The notes under the pieces are model-generated. The model searched no databases and was not told the origin of the DNA. It worked only from the letters and a program-made list of their open reading frames with translations. DNA of 64,000 bases, taken from the NCBI RefSeq assembly GCF_048268085.1, contig NZ_JBLWWF010000007.1, forward strand, positions 1-64,000. The letters run 5' to 3'. Each line of letters starts with the position of its first letter. The first letter of the stretch is position 1. Positions 51,601 through 61,098 of this stretch are shown in pieces. The position numbers were made by a program, and so were the translations under genes. Source of the DNA: Neptunicella sp048268085. GTDB taxonomy: Bacteria > Pseudomonadota > Gammaproteobacteria > Enterobacterales > Alteromonadaceae.

Positions 51601-53539
51601 CGAGCTGACGATACCATACGTCAGAAAAAGCTTGTTGGAATAACTCTTGTGCTTTCTCTAACGTTAATTTCCCATTGTTGCTGTGTAACATGGAAAAATC
51701 CATGATCCAGCTAACACTGCCATCTTCATTTTTTATCTGATAAGGGCTTTCATCAATCACCCGCAAACCAAAATTTTCCAACATCGGTAATACGTCGGAC
51801 AAATGAATGGGCTGGTTTAAGTGAAACAATTTAAGTTTCACCACCTGACTATCACTGTTTTCTTCTACCGGTCGGTAAAACAGCATATCCAAGGTTTTTT
51901 GTTCGTTTAACCCTTCAATTTTATCAATATCGACAACCGCCGTGCTGGGCAGATTGTGGTCTTTGTAACTGCGAGTAAAGGCATTGGTATACTGGCGTTC
52001 CAAGACTTTACCTTTCGATTCACCATGGGCGGATAACAGTGCCATAGCCAGTCGGTCATCCCAGCTTTTACCTAGCTCAATCAGGTTTTTCTCGATTTCC
52101 TTCACATTGATTTCCACATTGTTATTTTTCACCCGCACGATGTAATGCGTTCTGGCGTAAACAGATTCTGAAAAGAAGGTAGTAAACTCAACATCTTCGT
52201 TACTGCCAAATGCTTTTTGCAATAAAGCCTGTGTGCTAATACGCAGTGCCGTGTTGTAGCGCTCTCTCGGTACATAAGCCATACAGGAATAAAAACGGCC
52301 GAAATTATCCTTACGCACAAACAAACGGGTAATCCCCCGTTCCTGCATCTGGAATATTCCCTTGAAGATGCTAGCCAGCTCAGCTTCATCAACCTGCAAT
52401 AATTCATCACGCGGATATGTCTCAAGGGTATTCAAGAATGCTTTAGACGCGTGGGTACCTTTACCAAATCCCGATTCGGCACAAATTCGTGCTATTTTAT
52501 TCTGTAACACTGGCAGTTGTGTCGCACTACTATTATAAAACGCAGCAGAATATAAGCCGATGAACCGATCTTCACCAACCACCTTGCCATTTTCATCAAA
52601 GCGCTTAATACCGATGTAATCCATATAGGCATTACGATGAATTCTGGATTTAGAATTGGTTTTTGTCAGAATGAGTGGATTTTTACTTAGGGTTTCTTCC
52701 CGTGCCGATAACGGAATATTGGACAATAATCGATCCCGTTCACTGATAGACTTTTTCATCAGTCCCAAACTGGACTCTCTATCCGGTACCCAGCGATAAT
52801 CGCCTTTGATGGCTTTGGACTCATAACCGCGATGACCCATTAGGGTAAAATTGTCGTTCAATACCCATTTAAGAAAATCGACGGTCTCTTTGCACCTTTC
52901 TTCTGAATTAGGATTAGGCTTATTGTTATATTCATCAATAATTTGTTGTAAGCGTTGGCGCATCGGTTGCCAGTCAGACACCGCCAAGGATATCTCGTCA
53001 ACGACCGAATAAATTTCGTCAGTTAGTGCATCGATTAACTTTTGATTGCTTTGATGATCCACCTCGATCATAAAAACAGTTTGCTTAACCATGCCTTTAA
53101 TCTTTTTACCCGGTTGTACAAAAGACTTGATCGAATTGTCCGAGTTTCGAATTAATCCAATAGGGGTATTGAGTAGTAAATGGGTGGTGATCCCCATCCT
53201 ATTTAACACCATACGGATCGAATCGACCAAAAAGGGCATATCGTTAACGATCACTTCAATAACGGTATGGGTAGACTTCCAGCCGTGTTTAACGACTTTT
53301 GGATTAAATACGTTTATTTTGGCGCTGTTTCCATCAAACTTGCTGAAAACATTCCATAAACTTAGTACCGCCCCATATAAATCACTGTCATTACGACTTT
53401 CAAGATCATCTTTTGATATGTTCTTAAATAATGTGCGGGCAAATTGCTCTACATTGGCAGATTGGGATGGGTCGACTTTTTTGTGAATAAAATTGTAAAC
53501 ATTTTCAAGTAAAACTGAATGACTGTTGGCAACTGACAT
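48698..53539 (-). CDS. gdhB: NAD-specific glutamate dehydrogenase, 180-kDa class (1613 aa)
   Basis: Catabolic enzyme oxidising glutamate to 2-oxoglutarate and ammonia with NAD. It is a very large chain: an N-terminal ACT-like regulatory half (about 1-700), a central catalytic domain with KVARGGLRWSDRQEDFRTE, VIVPVGAKGGFICK and NGMLLSKHTRLIVAFNH-type blocks (about 820-1240), and a C-terminal helical domain. The 1613-residue length fits the GDH180 class known from Pseudomonas and Shewanella. ATG 53539. Monocistronic, with a long leader region upstream and a terminator downstream. Confidence 0.96.
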   Translation of the reverse strand: MSVANSHSVLLENVYNFIHKKVDPSQSANVEQFARTLFKNISKDDLESRNDSDLYGAVLSLWNVFSKFDGNSAKINVFNPKVVKHGWKSTHTVIEVIVNDMPFLVDSIRMVLNRMGITTHLLLNTPIGLIRNSDNSIKSFVQPGKKIKGMVKQTVFMIEVDHQSNQKLIDALTDEIYSVVDEISLAVSDWQPMRQRLQQIIDEYNNKPNPNSEERCKETVDFLKWVLNDNFTLMGHRGYESKAIKGDYRWVPDRESSLGLMKKSISERDRLLSNIPLSAREETLSKNPLILTKTNSKSRIHRNAYMDYIGIKRFDENGKVVGEDRFIGLYSAAFYNSSATQLPVLQNKIARICAESGFGKGTHASKAFLNTLETYPRDELLQVDEAELASIFKGIFQMQERGITRLFVRKDNFGRFYSCMAYVPRERYNTALRISTQALLQKAFGSNEDVEFTTFFSESVYARTHYIVRVKNNNVEINVKEIEKNLIELGKSWDDRLAMALLSAHGESKGKVLERQYTNAFTRSYKDHNLPSTAVVDIDKIEGLNEQKTLDMLFYRPVEENSDSQVVKLKLFHLNQPIHLSDVLPMLENFGLRVIDESPYQIKNEDGSVSWIMDFSMLHSNNGKLTLEKAQELFQQAFSDVWYRQLEDDSFNRLVLGAGMPGRAVTILRAYSKYMRQTGSSFSKDYIARTLDKYPKIAALLVQLFEQRLSPALKRSEKKETDLVDTIVAELDLVSNLDDDRIVRRYLDMIMATLRTNFYQVDAQGKEKAYVSFKVLPELIPEMPLPRPKFEIFVYSPRVEGVHLRGGKVARGGLRWSDRQEDFRTEILGLVKAQQVKNAVIVPVGAKGGFICKDLPTEGGREAFIKEGQECYRIFIRSLLDITDNIVDGAIVPPKDVVRLDEDDPYLVVAADKGTATFSDIANAISEEYGFWMGDAFASGGSVGYDHKKMGITARGGWESVKRHFREMGVDCQTTDFTCVGIGDMAGDVFGNGMLLSKHTRLIVAFNHLHIFFDPNPDAAKSYKERQRLFDNPSLSWDDYDKELISKGGGLFMRAAKSIKLTPEMKKWLGTSKASMTPNELINNCLKMPVDLIWNGGIGTYVKSKKESHADVGDRANDDLRVNGHEIQAKIIGEGGNLGCTQLGRVEFAANGGRINTDFIDNAGGVDCSDNEVNIKILLNALVASGDMTIKQRKDLLYSMTDDVATLVLEDCYRQSQSMSITQMGGVSVLREQLRFIHGLEREGRLNRELEFIPADDEISERLASSQGLTRPELSVLFAYGKMALKESLNIPEITANPYHSRLLTTAFPKVLQQKFAARMEEHALRGEIIATKLANNIVNDMGMNFMFRIQEETGASHAEIAQAYSVVKGVFDVQLLWDDIEDLDNKVSADVQLKMLNEIRRTLRRASRWYLRHGNKSNSISNEIEFYRPFAVDLLKNMQKYLISDEYVELEKKIQNLTKQGVPEKIAYRIGSMSTMFSCFDLAQIAQNEERDKATVASIYFKLGYKLEIHWFLDQINRQTVSNHWQALARASYREELDWQQRSLAAVLLKFDRKGKDADKMLDVWMHEHENLLERWTHMMYEFKTSTTHEFAKFSVALRELMLLSLNCGVRQ

Positions 53540-53701
53540 TTTATTACCTTGTTATGACGTTGTAGGGTTCGCTGTAACCCTTTCATTGTAACAAGACGCT
53601 GAGATATATACAGTTTTTTACTATGGCATTGAAGAAAATAAATGCATAACTATCTGCCAATTTTACCTTCCGACAACCCGTCTCACAGATTCAGATTAAA
53701 C

Positions 53702-53723
53702 ATTAAATTAACATTAAGTTAAC
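53702..53723. repeat. Tandem 11-bp repeat upstream of gdhB
   Basis: ATTAAATTAAC directly followed by ATTAAGTTAAC (ten of eleven identical), with a weaker third copy just before it. Tandem 11-base spacing is typical of sites for OmpR/PhoB-type regulators. It lies about 165-185 bases before the gdhB ATG. Confidence 0.4.
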
Positions 53724-53853
53724 GTCGTAATAATTCTGATTTATCCATTTCGAGGAAGTTATTGAAGGTTTATCTCTGATAGGCTCATTAAGTCCGCAGA
53801 TCGATACATTTTTCCCAAGCTAAATAAAACTGACTTTTGTTGCTTTACGCCCA

Positions 53854-53883
53854 ATAAAAAAGGGTAAGTCACCTTACCCTTTT
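53854..53883 (-). terminator. Terminator after the RND transporter gene
   Basis: Perfect 11-base-pair stem AAAAGGGTAAG / CTTACCCTTTT with a four-base loop (53858-53883), with extra A residues on the left that give a T-rich tail on the minus strand. It starts 20 bases after the transporter stop codon. Confidence 0.9.
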
Positions 53884-53902
53884 CCTTTAACGTTATGCCT
53901 GT

Positions 53903-56230
53903 CTACTTATTTTTCTTGTACCAGAACAGAGCGGCTAACGCGGGCAGCACAATAATGGCGCCAAGCATATTAACGACAAACATAAAGGTCAGTAATATTC
54001 CCATATCCATCTGGAACTTCAGTGCCGAGAATACCCAGGTACTGACCCCAATAGCGAGTGTAATACCCGTAAAGAGTACCGCACTTCCCCGTTCCTGTAG
54101 TGCTTCAAAATAGGCTTGCTGAACGGGCATGTTCTGCTTCAGTTTATCACTCATGGTTGACAGTATATAAATCCCATAATCTACCCCTATCCCAACACCG
54201 AGGGCTATAACTGGCAGTGTAGATACCGTTAAACCAATGTTCAAATAGGTCATTAGTGCCTGAGCTAGAATCGATACCAGATACAATGGCAGTACCACTG
54301 ACAAGGTAGCGCGGACGGAACGGAAACTCAGTAAACATAAGATGATTACCGCACCAAACACATACCACATCATTGGATTTTGAGCGGCTTTAACGGCTTC
54401 ATTTGTTGCAGCCATAACTCCAACAGGACCAGAAGCCAGTAAAAATTTCAAATCATCGGTTTGGTACTGTTGACGAAACTCTTTTACTTTAGCGATAACA
54501 TGCTCGATGGTCTCAGCTTTATGATTTTGCATAAACAAAATTACCGGCATGACAGAACAATCCCCATTAACCAATCCGGATGAGGTTGGAATTCTAGCGA
54601 TAGCCTGAACTAAGGTTTGCTGATTACGCGGTAACACCCGCCATTTTGGATTGCCTTCGTTATAGCCGGCATTAACAATTTTAGCCACCGATGCCAAACT
54701 TACCGCGGACTGAACCCCCTCGACGTTAGCCATTTTCCATTGAAAATCATCGATTGCCTGCATTACCGAATTTGAAGTACAGCCTTCGGGAGTGGTTTCC
54801 ACCAACACCGACATATAATCCACCGTAATCGCAAATTTGTCGGTAATTAAGAAGGTATCCTGATTGTAGCGCGACTCTTCATGTAACGCGGCAGCGCCAT
54901 TATCAAGATCACCTATTTTCATTTTACCGGATTGATAAAAACCTAACGCAAACAAAATAACACTAATAGCAACGATGGTCATCGCCACCTTGGGTGTGGC
55001 CGCTTTTGACATAAAGCGCCAATACTTATCCGCATTACCTTCGGTATCTAAAAAGCGGCCTTTAAACTTGTCTCCCAATTTAACAAAAGAAATCAGAACC
55101 GGTAATAAAATTAAATTAGTCATAATAATCACGGCAACCCCTAAACTGGCGGTAATAGCCAACTCACGAATAATGCCAATATCAATGACTAACAAGGTCA
55201 AAAAGCCCACAGTATCAGACAATAATGCAATACCGCCCGGTAGCGCCAAACTGACAAATGCCAATTGCGCCGCGTTACAAACCGACATGCCACGACGGAC
55301 TTCCTTACCCACCGCATTAATCATCTGCACGCCATGGCTAACGCCAATCGCAAAGATCAGGAAAGGTACCAAAATGGACATTGGATCCAGCCCGAATCCA
55401 AGTACCGTGAGCAAGCCCATTTGCCAAATCACCGAAACGACCGAACAAATAAGCGTCAGGATGGTTTTTTGCCAGGATTTGGAAAACAGATAGACCATGA
55501 TGCCGGTGATCGCGATGGCTATCGCAAAAAAGACTAAAACGCCTTGAGCACCATTGGCCACATCCCCCACCATTTTGGCGAATCCGATAATATGAATGCT
55601 GATTTGGTCATTTTCATATTTGTCGCGTAATTGCTTTTCCAGCGTATCGGCTAACTTGATCGTATCGAGTTTTTCACCGGTGTTCGGGTTAATTTCCAGT
55701 AATCGTGCGCTGACCATCGAACAATGGAAATCATCAGAGACCATGCGACCAACAATACCGGCTTTGATGATATTTTCTTGGACAATATTCAAGGCTTTAG
55801 GATCAGCCGAATTAAAGTCAGCTGGAATCACCGGTCCCCCTGCAAAACCATCTTCCACCACTTCAGTAAAGCGAGTTGACGGTGAATACAGGGAACTGAC
55901 TTGAGAGCGATCAATACCTGGAATAAAGAACAATTGATCATGGACATCTTTTAAGGTGTCAAAAAACGATTGGTTAAATATCTCGCTATCGCGGTCACAT
56001 ACCGCCACCAGAATACTATTGGCACCACCAAAATCTTGCTGATGTTTGACATAGTTCTGCATATATTCATGATTAAGCGGAATATTTTTACTAAAAGAGG
56101 CATCCAGTTTTAACTGGGTTGCCTGATAGGCCAAGAAAATCGTTGTTAATAAAAACAGTAATACTACAAGGCCACGGTGATTGAATATCGCCCGCTCACA
56201 TAGCGCAATGGCTCTTTTTGTCGTCGTCAT
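53903..56230 (-). CDS. RND/MMPL-family efflux transporter (775 aa)
   Basis: Inner-membrane exporter with two repeats of one helix, a large periplasmic loop, then five helices (loops at about 40-215 and 430-605). LGFGLDPMSILVPFLIFAIGVSHG and LGVGIGVDYGIYI mark the conserved fourth helices of each half. At 775 residues it belongs to the shorter MMPL/HpnN-like branch rather than AcrB. It follows the YCF48-like gene by 11 bases and lies downstream of DUF1329 and DUF1302, a combination seen in many proteobacteria and linked there to hydrophobic or lipid-like substrates; substrate unknown. Confidence 0.92.
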   Translation of the reverse strand: MTTTKRAIALCERAIFNHRGLVVLLFLLTTIFLAYQATQLKLDASFSKNIPLNHEYMQNYVKHQQDFGGANSILVAVCDRDSEIFNQSFFDTLKDVHDQLFFIPGIDRSQVSSLYSPSTRFTEVVEDGFAGGPVIPADFNSADPKALNIVQENIIKAGIVGRMVSDDFHCSMVSARLLEINPNTGEKLDTIKLADTLEKQLRDKYENDQISIHIIGFAKMVGDVANGAQGVLVFFAIAIAITGIMVYLFSKSWQKTILTLICSVVSVIWQMGLLTVLGFGLDPMSILVPFLIFAIGVSHGVQMINAVGKEVRRGMSVCNAAQLAFVSLALPGGIALLSDTVGFLTLLVIDIGIIRELAITASLGVAVIIMTNLILLPVLISFVKLGDKFKGRFLDTEGNADKYWRFMSKAATPKVAMTIVAISVILFALGFYQSGKMKIGDLDNGAAALHEESRYNQDTFLITDKFAITVDYMSVLVETTPEGCTSNSVMQAIDDFQWKMANVEGVQSAVSLASVAKIVNAGYNEGNPKWRVLPRNQQTLVQAIARIPTSSGLVNGDCSVMPVILFMQNHKAETIEHVIAKVKEFRQQYQTDDLKFLLASGPVGVMAATNEAVKAAQNPMMWYVFGAVIILCLLSFRSVRATLSVVLPLYLVSILAQALMTYLNIGLTVSTLPVIALGVGIGVDYGIYILSTMSDKLKQNMPVQQAYFEALQERGSAVLFTGITLAIGVSTWVFSALKFQMDMGILLTFMFVVNMLGAIIVLPALAALFWYKKNK

Positions 56231-56241
56231 ATTGCTATTTC

Positions 56242-57243
56242 CTACTTCACGTCTAGCAATTTAATACCAGCTTCGGTCGCTGCTATTACTTGCCCTTTAA
56301 ACACTAGGGCGTCAATAATGGCTTTACCATCAGGTGACTGGGATAATACGCCTTGCCCGTCTTTCAACAATAACGTCCGGCCGTTGTTGCCCACCAACAA
56401 GGTGCGTTCATCTGTCAATTCAACAATCGAATTAAATGATGATGTGGTATGAGAATCTATGCTAGACCACTGATTGTTTTTAAAACTGAATACGTTGCCA
56501 CGTAGCCCTGCTACAAGCACTTCACCGGTATCATAGTGATGTACGGCAAAAAAAGAACCGTAATAATCCACATCCATACGTTGCCAATGACGTCCGTTAT
56601 CGTCTGAAAAAGCTAATAGACCCGCTTCTCCCGCTAAATAGATACGATGATTAACCACCGACGACAGGCGATTGAGATGAGGTAGTATTGAGCTAAGTTC
56701 TTGTTTGTAAAGTTGTTCATCTTCCTGTTTCAAATCAGCCAAATATTCCTGATCATCTTTATTCAGAAATTCAGCATGCAATTCTCTATTCCAACTCTGA
56801 CCACCATCTTCGGTTCGATAAAATAAACCGTACGCGCCAATGGCGATTCCGTTTTGCTGATCAAAAAAATGAATATCCATTAACGGCTTCTCAAGCTCTG
56901 GATTTTGTTGTTGGATCGCCCAACTCTGCCCACCATCCTGAGTAACCAAAATCGTCGCATCATGGCCAACGGCCCAACCTAACTGGGGGGTCAAAAAAAA
57001 TACAGCCGTTAAGGTCGCTGTGGTAGGCACCGTTTGTTGTTGCCAATCAAGTCCATTAGTGGATTCTAAAATATGCCCTCGTTCACCAACGACAATAATT
57101 TTTTCATCACTGACAGGTTCGATATCAAGCAACAACGACTCTTTGGCTAAGGGGGCGATATAGGCTGTACTCGTCTCACCATAAGCAGGTAAACCAAGGA
57201 TGCAAATACAAACAACAAAAAATGAAACAAAATGGGTTCTCAT
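56242..57243 (-). CDS. YCF48/BNR-repeat periplasmic protein (333 aa)
   Basis: Secreted protein with a signal peptide cleaved near residue 22 (LPAYG) and repeated beta-propeller blades containing WAVGHDATILVTQDGGQSW, AIGAYGLFYRTEDGGQSW and LAFSDDNGRHW, typical of the Ycf48 photosystem-assembly fold as found in non-photosynthetic bacteria. It probably acts as a periplasmic partner of the RND transporter encoded 11 bases downstream. A terminator lies upstream, after DUF1329, so these two genes likely have their own promoter. Confidence 0.9.
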   Translation of the reverse strand: MRTHFVSFFVVCICILGLPAYGETSTAYIAPLAKESLLLDIEPVSDEKIIVVGERGHILESTNGLDWQQQTVPTTATLTAVFFLTPQLGWAVGHDATILVTQDGGQSWAIQQQNPELEKPLMDIHFFDQQNGIAIGAYGLFYRTEDGGQSWNRELHAEFLNKDDQEYLADLKQEDEQLYKQELSSILPHLNRLSSVVNHRIYLAGEAGLLAFSDDNGRHWQRMDVDYYGSFFAVHHYDTGEVLVAGLRGNVFSFKNNQWSSIDSHTTSSFNSIVELTDERTLLVGNNGRTLLLKDGQGVLSQSPDGKAIIDALVFKGQVIAATEAGIKLLDVK

Positions 57244-57431
57244 ATTTATTATATTTCTCCTTTGCTAGAAGATTAAACCTTGTCACTAGCCCAGACAGTT
57301 ACCGTTCAACTAAGGTTTTCAATCTGACAAAACGTCTCGAACTGATTGCTCTGTTCAAACAGTCAACCAGTGTGGTTGTGACTATATTCTATTGCTCAAC
57401 CATTGTGGATTAGCAAATTCATACGCTCTTA

Positions 57432-57461
57432 AATAAAAACGGCTGGCTAAGCCAACCGTTT
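57432..57461 (-). terminator. Terminator after the DUF1302-DUF1329 pair
   Basis: On the minus strand AAACGGTTGGC, three-base loop, GCCAGCCGTTT (eleven base pairs, one G-U) and a TTTTTATTT tail, 15 bases after the DUF1329 stop codon. Confidence 0.88.
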
Positions 57462-57475
57462 CGGAAGTTTGCCGG

Positions 57476-58840
57476 TTATCTCAAACCATCTCGTCGTAAC
57501 GCCTGAGGAGTGAACTCACTGTCATCGGGCTTGATGGTAAAGTTATACATACTGGCTTCATTGTCTAACCCCAGTGCCAAATAACGACGGGAGTTAAGAT
57601 CATGATAAACCTCTAAGGTAGACCACTGGGTTGGTACATCATAATAGTTTATACCATGGGCCACTTCGACTCGATACAACTCACCGCGATTATCATACAC
57701 ATCAGCGACCTGAATCTGCCAGCTATCCTCATCAATATAGAAAACGCGTTTTTGATAAACATGACGATATTCAGGTTTAAGATTCGCTTCAACGACCCAA
57801 ACCCGATGTTTTTCATAACGGACCAGATCAGGATTAATATGTCCAGGTTTCAAGATTTCATCATAGGACACTTTATCACTGTGCAAACGATAGTCATTAT
57901 AGGCAATAAACAATTCCTGTTTGCCTTTTAAGGTCCAGTTGTAACGATCTGGTGCCCCGTTAAACATATCAAAATCATCACTGGTTCGCAGTCCATCAGA
58001 TGCGGTTCCAGGAGCATCATAAGCCACGTTAGGAGCACGACGAACACGACGCTGACCGGTGTTATAGGTCCAGGCTTGTCGAGGCTCTTTAACCTGGTCC
58101 ATGGTTTCATGAACTAATAAAGCAGTACCAGCTAAACGCGCTGGCGAGGTGACTTTTTGTTTAAACTTCATCACCATATTTTCTTTCATTAGCTCTTCTG
58201 GGGTTAAACTTCTGTCCGCATATTTTACCAACAGCTCGTCATCAAAACCGATGATATTGTAGTCACCTGAAGCGGTCACCGCCGCCTGACCACCGAACCG
58301 CTGAATGGCGCTGCCACGATAACGTAAAATGTGATTCCAAATTGCTTCCAGACCATTTTGTGGGATCGGGAATGGCACACTAATTGAGGCATTTCTAACT
58401 CCATTGCCACCTTCAACTAATTCAGCATGTAAGGCATTTTGCTTTACTGCATCATAAGTAAATTGGGGAAAAGAAGCTGAACGTCGGGTTTGATAAATTT
58501 CCATTTTGTAAGTATCTGGATAAGTTTCAAACAGTTTTTTCTGACCGTCTGTTAACAAGTCGCTGTAATCTTTCACATTCGCCGCAGTGATTTCAAACAA
58601 AGGCTTGTCATCCGGGAACGGATCAGGGTGATGATCACCGACTTTATAACCAGCAGGTGGCGTGGTTATGCCTCCCGTCCAAGCGGGAATACTCCCGTCT
58701 GCATTTCCGGCTTTTACCGCGCCCATTGGCGTTAGTTCTGTACCTAATTTGGCCGCTTCAGCTTCGCTGACTTTAGCCTGAGAACAAGTTGCACTCAGAG
58801 CAAGCGTTATTGCTGTCGTGACTAGGGCTAATTTATTCAT
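57476..58840 (-). CDS. DUF1329 outer-membrane-associated protein (454 aa)
   Basis: Exported protein with a signal peptide cleaved near residue 22 (CSQA) and the KVSEAEAAKLGTELTPMGA start typical of DUF1329, a LolA/LolB-like fold thought to handle lipophilic ligands. Later family segments include GNADGSIPAWTGG, RRVRRAPNVAYD and MFNGAPDRYNW. It lies 12 bases after DUF1302, its constant partner. Function is not established; association with RND transporters suggests passage of a hydrophobic compound across the envelope. Confidence 0.93.
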   Translation of the reverse strand: MNKLALVTTAITLALSATCSQAKVSEAEAAKLGTELTPMGAVKAGNADGSIPAWTGGITTPPAGYKVGDHHPDPFPDDKPLFEITAANVKDYSDLLTDGQKKLFETYPDTYKMEIYQTRRSASFPQFTYDAVKQNALHAELVEGGNGVRNASISVPFPIPQNGLEAIWNHILRYRGSAIQRFGGQAAVTASGDYNIIGFDDELLVKYADRSLTPEELMKENMVMKFKQKVTSPARLAGTALLVHETMDQVKEPRQAWTYNTGQRRVRRAPNVAYDAPGTASDGLRTSDDFDMFNGAPDRYNWTLKGKQELFIAYNDYRLHSDKVSYDEILKPGHINPDLVRYEKHRVWVVEANLKPEYRHVYQKRVFYIDEDSWQIQVADVYDNRGELYRVEVAHGINYYDVPTQWSTLEVYHDLNSRRYLALGLDNEASMYNFTIKPDDSEFTPQALRRDGLR

Positions 58841-58852
58841 ATTACTGCTCCC

Positions 58853-60919
58853 CTAGATTGAATATTTAATATTGAATGAAACAAAATCTCGATCCGCTAA
58901 CGCATTGGTAGTACCAATACCACCCCAATAAGCGTTATATGACATACTGGCCGACCATCTACTCAAATAGTCAAAGTCCAATGCCAAACTGGCCGATTTT
59001 TTATCTTCGGTAAACAGGAACAACGGATCAGGTGTAGTACCGTCTACATCATGGGAAAAAGTCCCTCTTACTGACATATTAATTCCCGCAAAAACGTTAT
59101 TAAAATCAGCTTTAGCCAGAATTCGATATCCCCAAGCGGTATCCGTTGGGAAAGGATTGGTTTCAGGACCGTTAGACAAACCGATTTGCAATCCTTCTTT
59201 ACCTAAAATCGGGCCACTGCGATTGGTACCTGGACCATTTAACCGCAACACATTTGGATCAGGCATATCATTGATCTTGATATAACCAACTTCGCCTAAT
59301 AACACTAGGTTATCGGTACCTAATGCCGGACCAAACAAATGTGTAGCCGTGATCTGTGCCTGAACGGTATCCGTCAGAATATATCCCGCCGCGGTATCAC
59401 CAGGACCCGGTGTGTACCCCAAATAGTTATCCATTTGGGAAATGCCTTCTAAATCCGGACGTAGCCCTGCATTAGCAAGCTGTTCTGGCATTCCCACATA
59501 CAGTAACTCTACATCGTCAATTTGTAATGGTTCATCCTGACGATAGGCGATTTCACCGGCTACAGCAGTTTCACCAACGGTAGTATTAAAACTGAAACCG
59601 TATAATTTAATGTCTTCCGGATAACCAAATTCAGCCTTAGTAAAGGCTCTTAAATCCGTTAGATTATCCTTAGTAATAGTATTAGACGCTAAATAAGCAA
59701 TATCTGCCCCAATACCTGCCGCGGTAAAATCAGAGGTCACTCCGGAAATAAGCGGACGCTGACTATGATAATTAATATGATATAAACCAAACTCAGTGTC
59801 GTTTAAATCCGCCGCATAATAGGATAATTTCACTCCGTATTGACCCGAGTCATCGGCGTCTTTATGAGCCGCATCACTATAGCCACGAACCGCCACTTTA
59901 GTGGGGAATCCCATATAGGCCTGTGAAATTTCAGCCGGATTAGCCCCTGCCTTTAACGCATCACCCAAACCATTTAAATTGGCTAGCAAGAAATTAAGGT
60001 CAATATCAGGGTTACCGGTAAAACCAAGTTGTACTAAAGCTTGTTGGCCGCCTTCTCCAGCAAAATCATTAGTAGAAAAGTAGCTACCTGATTGGGGTAA
60101 ACGGCTACGCTCCCATTCATATTGATAATAAGTCGCTAGGCCAAGGTTTTCAGTTAAACCAAAAGAGGCGTAAACCATCCCCACAGGAATGAAAACCTCT
60201 TTCAACTCCGCGCCCGGTGACTGGGCACGGGTAACATCAACCGGGTTGATGGTATTAATACCGTGCTGGATAAAGGTGCTTTCCCCCCAACTAACTACTT
60301 GATCACCAATACGTAATGAAACTGGCACATTACCTAAATCAAAGTCGGCATAGAAAAACGCATCGAGAAAACGCGCATCAGTACAAAGCTCTTCTTTGGC
60401 ACGAGGATCTGAACATGGATCAAAAGGTTTGGTAATACCCAGATTGGCTGCAGAAACCGGGTTAGCCCAGTCTCTATCGCCATCCATCATCTCAAAATCG
60501 TAAAAGTACATCCCACGAACAAATATTCCCATGTTCTTATAACGAATATCGAGATCATGCGATCCTTTAAACAAGGTGGAAAAAGCTTTGCCGGGATCAT
60601 ATAGCAAGTCACTATTATCACCGTTATTGGAATATGAACCGTTAGCCTGTGACCAAATATCCGCAGAAGGATAGATAACATTGCTGGTTCCGTTATAACC
60701 GCTCCAATTAAATTGTGGTTGGTTGCTGTTACCAATTAGACTCCAGTCGCGATCTTCAACCCGATAACTGGTTCCTAATGAGAAGTTTGAATCAAAGGTA
60801 ATGGACAAATCACCCTTATTCCAACTCACTGCACTTGCCGGCATAATCATACCGGTAAGCAATGCGGCCACACCTAACGCAACAGGTGTTTTTCTAAACA
60901 ATTGAGGTTTATTCTTCAT
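58853..60919 (-). CDS. DUF1302 outer-membrane beta-barrel protein (688 aa)
   Basis: Large outer-membrane protein with a signal peptide cleaved near residue 31 (MPASA) and a body rich in alternating beta strands, ending in SFNIKYSI. FSLGTSYRVEDRDWSLIGNSN, GDQVVSWGESTFIQHGIN and DVTRAQSPGAELKEVFIP are characteristic DUF1302 blocks. ATG 60919 (MKNKPQLF) is preferred, with GGGGGAGA upstream; earlier TTG and ATG codons add ten residues. First gene of the DUF1302-DUF1329 unit. Confidence 0.93.
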   Translation of the reverse strand: MKNKPQLFRKTPVALGVAALLTGMIMPASAVSWNKGDLSITFDSNFSLGTSYRVEDRDWSLIGNSNQPQFNWSGYNGTSNVIYPSADIWSQANGSYSNNGDNSDLLYDPGKAFSTLFKGSHDLDIRYKNMGIFVRGMYFYDFEMMDGDRDWANPVSAANLGITKPFDPCSDPRAKEELCTDARFLDAFFYADFDLGNVPVSLRIGDQVVSWGESTFIQHGINTINPVDVTRAQSPGAELKEVFIPVGMVYASFGLTENLGLATYYQYEWERSRLPQSGSYFSTNDFAGEGGQQALVQLGFTGNPDIDLNFLLANLNGLGDALKAGANPAEISQAYMGFPTKVAVRGYSDAAHKDADDSGQYGVKLSYYAADLNDTEFGLYHINYHSQRPLISGVTSDFTAAGIGADIAYLASNTITKDNLTDLRAFTKAEFGYPEDIKLYGFSFNTTVGETAVAGEIAYRQDEPLQIDDVELLYVGMPEQLANAGLRPDLEGISQMDNYLGYTPGPGDTAAGYILTDTVQAQITATHLFGPALGTDNLVLLGEVGYIKINDMPDPNVLRLNGPGTNRSGPILGKEGLQIGLSNGPETNPFPTDTAWGYRILAKADFNNVFAGINMSVRGTFSHDVDGTTPDPLFLFTEDKKSASLALDFDYLSRWSASMSYNAYWGGIGTTNALADRDFVSFNIKYSI

Positions 60920-61098
60920 TTTTAATGTTCTCCCCCGTATCTGCATCAATACATCATGTAGGATTTAAGCAGATCGTTTTAATAATTGTTAACAAAATGA
61001 TTACATCATTTGTTTGCTTTAGCAAGAAGAAATCGTACCAGTTGAAGTTCACTATTTATAAGGTATGCGAGGCAACTATATGTGTTTAATTGAAGGTA

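Larger units (their letters stand above)
53540..53902. other. Upstream region of gdhB
   Basis: 363 bases without a gene. It contains the terminator of the RND gene at its right end and a tandem 11-base repeat at 53702-53723; the rest should hold the gdhB promoter and a leader, but no convincing -35/-10 pair was picked out. Confidence 0.6.

Noticed and set aside
53091..53486. 131-codon frame antisense to gdhB
   Set aside because: Entirely opposite a conserved coding region; typical antisense shadow.
54975..55493. 172-codon frame antisense to the RND transporter gene
   Set aside because: Opposite conserved transporter helices, no ribosome binding site or family.
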